Assembly (NCBI RefSeq): GCF_017571495.1
Contig: NZ_JAGETZ010000002.1
Span: forward strand, 62,001-126,000
Length of the DNA: 64,000 nt
DNA from: Hymenobacter negativus
GTDB lineage: Bacteria > Bacteroidota > Bacteroidia > Cytophagales > Hymenobacteraceae
Reading direction: 5' to 3'
Each line of letters begins with the position of its first letter. Positions within the stretch are counted from its first letter, which is position 1. Positions 60,335 to 64,000 of the stretch are shown here, one piece after another. The translations under genes were made by a program, and so were the position numbers. The notes beneath the pieces are model-generated. The model ran no database searches and was not told where the DNA came from. It saw only the letters and a program-made list of their open reading frames with translations.

Positions 60335-60379
60335 CCCCGTGGAAACTACCTGATTTTGCTACCGCGTAGTTTCACGGGG
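60335..60379. repeat. Inverted repeat in the divergent region before 60516
   Basis: CCCCGTGGAAACTAC (60335-60349) pairs with GTAGTTTCACGGGG (60366-60379) apart from one bulged G. A second small dyad (GGTAT...ATACC) lies just to its left, around 60320. The roughly 320-base gap between the haloperoxidase-like gene and 60516 contains no gene. The repeats could be an operator for either divergent gene. Confidence 0.65.
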
Positions 60380-60515
60380 GAGGCGGCCTGGCGAAACCAC
60401 AGAGCGTTTTTCGCCGGAAGCGCCCTGGCATACACGCATGTAAGAGGAACGGAGCTGTTTGACGACTGGGAAAGGGCAGCCTACATTTAGGCCCTTAACC
60501 ATTCCCTTTTTCATC

Positions 60516-61235
60516 ATGCCACACGCCGTTCTCCCCTGTGAGATTTCCCCGGATGCATTCTCCGCCTACACCGCAAGCTGGCGGGAGCTAGTAGCTGCAG
60601 ATGCTGTCGACGCGCTCCACGCCTGCTTCGTGAGCAATGACACCCGCCTGAACTACGTGTACCTGCGCCATGAGCAAGTTGTAAAACTGGTGGAGTCTAA
60701 GCCGAAGAAGATTTGCGCAAGATTTGCCCTCGTCCCCCGTGAGTCGGGCACGGGACAAAGCGTTGCCCTGGTATTCTACAGCGACGACGCCAACGACATC
60801 CCTGCTTCCGGCTATCAGCTGAGTGGGACAGCGGGGGAGGCCGCCGCTATAACAGGCTGCGCAACGATAGTATCTCCTATCTGCTTTGAAAAGGCTTGTG
60901 ACAACATAAATGGGTGGGGTGAATTGCCAGCAAACGGCCTGGAAATTGGCTTTTTCAAAACGATGGACGAACCGCTGAGGGGCTACACGCACGACGTAGC
61001 AGATTTCGAAGATGCGATAGCGTCTCCAGCCCCTGCCGCCCTGTGGCTCATCTTCTCCCTTCATCCCGAGCGAGGAGCTGAAGAACCCAACAAGCGACTC
61101 TTTGACACCGTGTTGACCCGGCACGTAGAACCGGATGCAGATGCTCCGGGCGCCATTACACTGACTGCTGACCGGGTCTACTACGACGTTGCGAACCCCT
61201 GCCCACCCGCCTGTGGGATAATCGACAGAGCTTAG
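60516..61235 (+). CDS. Hypothetical soluble protein
   Basis: The product is 239 aa from the ATG at 60516; an in-frame TTG at 60459 is less likely. No signal peptide or membrane helix. Alternating hydrophobic and polar segments (VKLVESKPKKICARFALVP, PAALWLIFSLHPERG) suggest an alpha/beta fold. Cys residues near the C-terminus (NPCPPACGI) could bind metal. No family is recognised. It is divergent from the haloperoxidase-like gene across a region with inverted repeats and stands alone, 188 bases before the membrane/kinase operon. Confidence 0.75.
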   Translation: MPHAVLPCEISPDAFSAYTASWRELVAADAVDALHACFVSNDTRLNYVYLRHEQVVKLVESKPKKICARFALVPRESGTGQSVALVFYSDDANDIPASGYQLSGTAGEAAAITGCATIVSPICFEKACDNINGWGELPANGLEIGFFKTMDEPLRGYTHDVADFEDAIASPAPAALWLIFSLHPERGAEEPNKRLFDTVLTRHVEPDADAPGAITLTADRVYYDVANPCPPACGIIDRA

Positions 61236-61423
61236 CAGCAGCCATTCGCAGCTTGTGCAGAACAAATCATGAACGTGGTTTCAGAGGGGAGCGGGTACGC
61301 TACGGGGTGGCCTGCCCTACAAGCGGCATTTTTTTTAAGATAACCATCAAAGGATGAATAATTTTTGTCGTAATTCCTCACCCGCTTTAGCAGCAAAAGC
61401 TACCGGCTGACGCCCTTGCAGCT

Positions 61424-62077
61424 ATGGCAGGCACCATCCTATATCCCGTGCTCAAGGCCTCGCTGGCGCCCGTGGTGGTTGCCAGCGCAATGGCGGCGGT
61501 GCGCTTCCGACACCTAAGCCCGCCGTTGCGCTATTTGGCTGTTCTGGTGTGGTTCACGTTACTTATCGAAATCCTGACGCGGGTGCGAGCCGTGCAGCAA
61601 CAGTCCAACCTGTTTGTGCTGCCCTTCGACACGTTGGTGGAGTTCGGTCTGCTGGCCTGGGTTTACCGGCAGGCGCTGTGGCCTTCGGCCGTGAGCCGCT
61701 GGGTACCGGCTGTGGTCGGCGTTTTTTCGCTGGTGGCCCTCCTTTCTTATGCGGAGCCGGCGGGGCTGGCCCGGTTCAATACCGGGCAGCGCTTCGCCGA
61801 GAGCCTGCTGGTGCTGGGTCTCGTGCTGCTGTACTTCTACAAAGTCATCCGGGAGCTGACTATTCTGCACCTCGAGCGCGAGCCCTTGTTTTGGATTTCG
61901 GTGGGCCTGCTGCTATACTTTTCAGGCAATGTGTTTATCTTTATTTCAAGTAATTATATTATCCAGTATTCGAAGGCACTGAGCCTGAAAATGTGGGATA
62001 TTCACGCCTGGCTGTACATGGTGCTTTATGGATTATATGCGTGGGCACTGTGGATAAGTCCATCGAACAAGAAGTAG
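61424..62077 (+). CDS. Membrane protein linked to a two-component system
   Basis: The product is 217 aa with seven hydrophobic helices and a short basic tail (ISPSNKK). The pattern, VWFTLLIEILTRVRAVQQQS followed by FVLPFDTLVEFGLLAWVYRQ, is that of seven-TM proteins often located next to NarL/DesK kinases in Bacteroidota. It overlaps the following kinase gene by 28 bases (if the GTG start is used), so both are probably translated together. It may be the sensor part whose signal the kinase passes on; that is inference. TAATTTTTG, with one extra base against the -7 element, lies about 75 bases upstream. Confidence 0.8.
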   Translation: MAGTILYPVLKASLAPVVVASAMAAVRFRHLSPPLRYLAVLVWFTLLIEILTRVRAVQQQSNLFVLPFDTLVEFGLLAWVYRQALWPSAVSRWVPAVVGVFSLVALLSYAEPAGLARFNTGQRFAESLLVLGLVLLYFYKVIRELTILHLEREPLFWISVGLLLYFSGNVFIFISSNYIIQYSKALSLKMWDIHAWLYMVLYGLYAWALWISPSNKK

Positions 62078-62847
62078 GGCTGCTGTATGGGGGCGTGGTG
62101 GTGATGCTACTGCTGGCGCTGGCGCTAGTGGCTTTTTTTCTGATTTACCAGAAAAAGCTGGTGAGCCAGCAGCTGGCCCTGCAAACCATTCAGGGGGCTT
62201 ACCAAAAGGAAGTGTTTGCAGCGGCTATTCAGGCCGAGGAGCGGGAGCGGGAGCGCATCGGCAGTGACTTGCACGACGAAATTGGCTCATCGCTCTCGGC
62301 CGCCAAAGTATTGATGGCCCAGCTGGAAGACGCTACTTCGGCTACTGACAAAGAACAAGAGGTAGTTGCGCTTATCAAGGGAATTATCGGTAACTCGTTG
62401 CAGGATATTCGCAATATTTCCCAAAACCTACATCCTGCCGTACTGGCACAGTTTGGCTTGGGCAAAGCCCTGCACAACTTAGGGCTGGTATGTGCCGATG
62501 CCTTCCCCAACGGGGTGGCGGTACACGTTGAGCTGGCGGCGCCCCTGTCCTACGCACACGAGCTGGCGCTCTACCGCATTGTGCAGGAGCTTCTCAACAA
62601 CGCGTTGAAGCATGCCCGGGCTTCCCGGGTTACGGTGGAGCTGCGGCAGCTGCCACACAGCCTGGTCCTAACAGTGGCAGACGATGGCCGCGGCTTCGAC
62701 TACGCCCGCGTGCAGGCGGGCGGCCAAGGTGGGCTGGGCCTGAAAAGCCTGGCCGCCCGGGTAAGCCTGCTCGACGCGTCGCTGCACCTGGAATCGGCTG
62801 CGCTTACAGGAACGAGTGTGCGCGTAGAAGTGCCTCTTTTGGGCTAA
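62050..62847 (+). CDS. DesK/NarX-type sensor histidine kinase
   Basis: The product is 265 aa from a GTG at 62050 (overlap 28 bases with the membrane gene); an ATG at 61993 would give an 85-base overlap. One N-terminal membrane helix, then a HisKA_3 dimerisation helix with ERIGSDLHDEIGSSLSAAK (phospho-His in LHDE) and a HATPase domain: IVQELLNNALKHA (N box) and DDGRGFD / GGLGLKSL (G boxes). It lacks a large input domain of its own, so it may sense through the adjacent seven-TM protein. The NarL-type regulator follows after 18 bases. Confidence 0.92.
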   Translation: MDKSIEQEVGLLYGGVVVMLLLALALVAFFLIYQKKLVSQQLALQTIQGAYQKEVFAAAIQAEERERERIGSDLHDEIGSSLSAAKVLMAQLEDATSATDKEQEVVALIKGIIGNSLQDIRNISQNLHPAVLAQFGLGKALHNLGLVCADAFPNGVAVHVELAAPLSYAHELALYRIVQELLNNALKHARASRVTVELRQLPHSLVLTVADDGRGFDYARVQAGGQGGLGLKSLAARVSLLDASLHLESAALTGTSVRVEVPLLG

Positions 62848-62865
62848 GCTGCTAGCTTTACGGCC

Positions 62866-63558
62866 ATGGCTGCTCTACCTCCCATCTCTATTTCGATTCT
62901 TGATGACCACCGGCTGTTCCGCCAGGGCATCATGTACATCCTACAAAGTCTATATTTTGATACGAAGGTACAGGAGGCAGCCACTTTTGGCGAGCTACTG
63001 GACCAGTTTGCCCAGCAGGTACCCGACATCTTGCTGCTGGACCTGCAAATGCCCGACATCAACGGCATAGAGGCCACCAAGCGCCTGCTGGAAGCGCATC
63101 CCAGCCTGAAAATCATCGTGCTTTCCATGCACTCGACTGATGATTTTATCTCCCATATGTTTAAGCTGGGCGTGCGCAGCTACCTGCCCAAGGACGTAGA
63201 TAAGCAGCTGCTCAGCACGGCTATTGGAGCGGTGATGACCGACGGATACTATTTCACTGACAGTATTTCCAAGGCAATGGCGCGCGGCCTGCACGCCAGC
63301 AGCCCCAAACAACCGTCGTTTCAGTCGGCTGCTATTGCGCTCACTCCCCGCGAAATAGAAGTGCTGGCCCTGATATGCAAAGGCTACTCTACTAATAAAA
63401 TTGCGGAGCAGCTTTTCATTAGTGACCGTACCGTGGAGGGCCATCGCAAAAGCTTGTTGGAAAAAACCAACACGCCCAATGCCGTTACCCTGGCACTCTA
63501 TGCGCTGAAGCACGGATTGTTAGCCCCCGACTCTACCAACACCCCATCATTGCAGTAG
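62866..63558 (+). CDS. NarL/LuxR-type response regulator
   Basis: The product is 230 aa. Receiver domain (about 7-125) with phospho-acceptor Asp59 (LLLDLQMPDINGIE) and GVRSYLPKD (Lys). A LuxR helix-turn-helix domain (about 155-220, LTPREIEVLALICKGYSTNK then DRTVEGHRKSLLEKTN) follows. It starts 18 bases after the kinase gene, the typical partner order. TAGCTTTA (one mismatch from the -7 element) lies just upstream, so an extra promoter is possible. Target genes cannot be read from the window. Confidence 0.95.
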   Translation: MAALPPISISILDDHRLFRQGIMYILQSLYFDTKVQEAATFGELLDQFAQQVPDILLLDLQMPDINGIEATKRLLEAHPSLKIIVLSMHSTDDFISHMFKLGVRSYLPKDVDKQLLSTAIGAVMTDGYYFTDSISKAMARGLHASSPKQPSFQSAAIALTPREIEVLALICKGYSTNKIAEQLFISDRTVEGHRKSLLEKTNTPNAVTLALYALKHGLLAPDSTNTPSLQ

Positions 63559-63639
63559 CCCGGCTGCCGACACCCTCCGGCGTATCCCAGCCGCCGGCCC
63601 GCCGTATACTCAGGCTTTCAGCCAGCCCACCCGCAAGCC

Positions 63640-64000
63640 ATGCCGCACCAACTCCACACCACCACTCTGCAAAACGTAGCCCGCGGCGTGCTGGGCACCT
63701 TTATGGTCTTTGCCGGCACTGGCCACCTCACCTTCGTGCGGCAGGAATTCCAGGCGCAGGTGCCGGATTTTGTGCCGCTGGACAAGGACACCGTGGTGCT
63801 GCAATCGGGAGTGGTTGAAATTGCGCTGGGGCTGGCCTTGCTCTTGCTGAAAGGCAAAAACCGGCGCCGCATGGGCATTGGACTGGCGGCGTTCTATGCG
63901 GCGGTGTTTCCGGGCAACGTGCACCAGTATACGCACCACATTTCGGCCTTTGGCCTCGACACCGATGCCAAGCGGCTGGCCCGGCTATTCTTCCAGCCCG
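63640..64000 (+). CDS. DoxX-like membrane protein, 3' truncated by the window
   Basis: The frame is open from an ATG at 63640 to the right window edge (120 codons seen). It begins MPHQLHTTTLQNVARGVLGT and shows membrane helices (GVLGTFMVFAGTGHLTFV; VVEIALGLALLLL; MGIGLAAFYAAVFPGNVHQY), the layout of DoxX/DoxD-like small quinone-linked or stress-related membrane proteins. It lies 81 bases after the NarL-type regulator gene. The identification rests on partial sequence. Confidence 0.78.
   Translation, partial: MPHQLHTTTLQNVARGVLGTFMVFAGTGHLTFVRQEFQAQVPDFVPLDKDTVVLQSGVVEIALGLALLLLKGKNRRRMGIGLAAFYAAVFPGNVHQYTHHISAFGLDTDAKRLARLFFQP

Noticed and set aside
1313..64000. tRNA or rRNA genes
   Set aside because: No cloverleaf with conserved T-loop (GGTTCRANTCC) or rRNA core sequence was recognised by eye; a dedicated search could still find one.

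Overview
The window reads as one chromosome segment of a Bacteroidota bacterium, most likely Hymenobacter or a close relative (Hymenobacteraceae). The evidence is a type IX secretion C-terminal sorting domain, two TonB-dependent receptors with carboxypeptidase-regulatory-like N-termini, DUF4249, DUF4197 and DUF4259 proteins, Bacteroidota-type promoters (TAnnTTTG at -7, often close to the start codon), high-GC coding DNA, and a complete lower kynurenine pathway. The genus is inference. No rRNA, tRNA, CRISPR array or intact insertion sequence was recognised.

Layout. 1-5718: the end of a thioredoxin-reductase-like flavoprotein, then a very large T9SS-exported surface protein. 6057-12644 (minus): a nucleotide-sugar operon with glucose-1-phosphate thymidylyltransferase, dTDP-glucose 4,6-dehydratase, a WbpP-like epimerase, GalE, a WbpO/TviB-like dehydrogenase and a WbpD-like acetyltransferase, plus one unrelated DUF4259 gene. 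12814-42865: six kynurenine-degradation genes (2-aminomuconate semialdehyde dehydrogenase, an SDR, 3-hydroxyanthranilate dioxygenase, ACMS decarboxylase, kynureninase and kynurenine 3-monooxygenase) spread over 30 kb. Between them lie GT-C-type membrane glycosyltransferases, two dolichyl-phosphate-sugar-synthase-like GT2 enzymes and three small lipoproteins. 38139-46980: a TonB receptor, a LytTR regulator, an exonuclease and housekeeping or hypothetical genes. 47034-53452: a three-gene outer-membrane operon (STN-type TonB receptor, DUF4249 lipoprotein, MG2/plug protein). 53571-56462: polA. 57231-64000: a lipoprotein, small proteins, a vanadium-haloperoxidase-like enzyme, a membrane protein/DesK-type kinase/NarL-type regulator operon, and a partial DoxX-like gene.

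How the genes work together. KMO, kynureninase, 3-HAO, ACMSD and the ALDH form a continuous route from kynurenine to 2-aminomuconate. The nucleotide-sugar operon can supply dTDP-4-keto-6-deoxyglucose, UDP-Gal/Glc and UDP-HexNAc/UDP-HexNAc-uronate donors. The GT2 enzymes could load sugars onto a polyprenyl phosphate, and the GT-C proteins could transfer them outside the cytoplasmic membrane.

The most unusual feature is a beta-rich domain ending in a Y-[IL]-D-D-like motif that occurs six times in 14.6-32.4 kb. Three copies are stand-alone lipoproteins, each directly followed by a GT-C gene. Three are C-terminal extensions of polytopic membrane proteins. This looks like an undescribed surface-glycosylation module that has expanded inside the kynurenine locus. 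A truncated copy of the start of kynureninase (33775-33925) records at least one duplication or rearrangement during that expansion.
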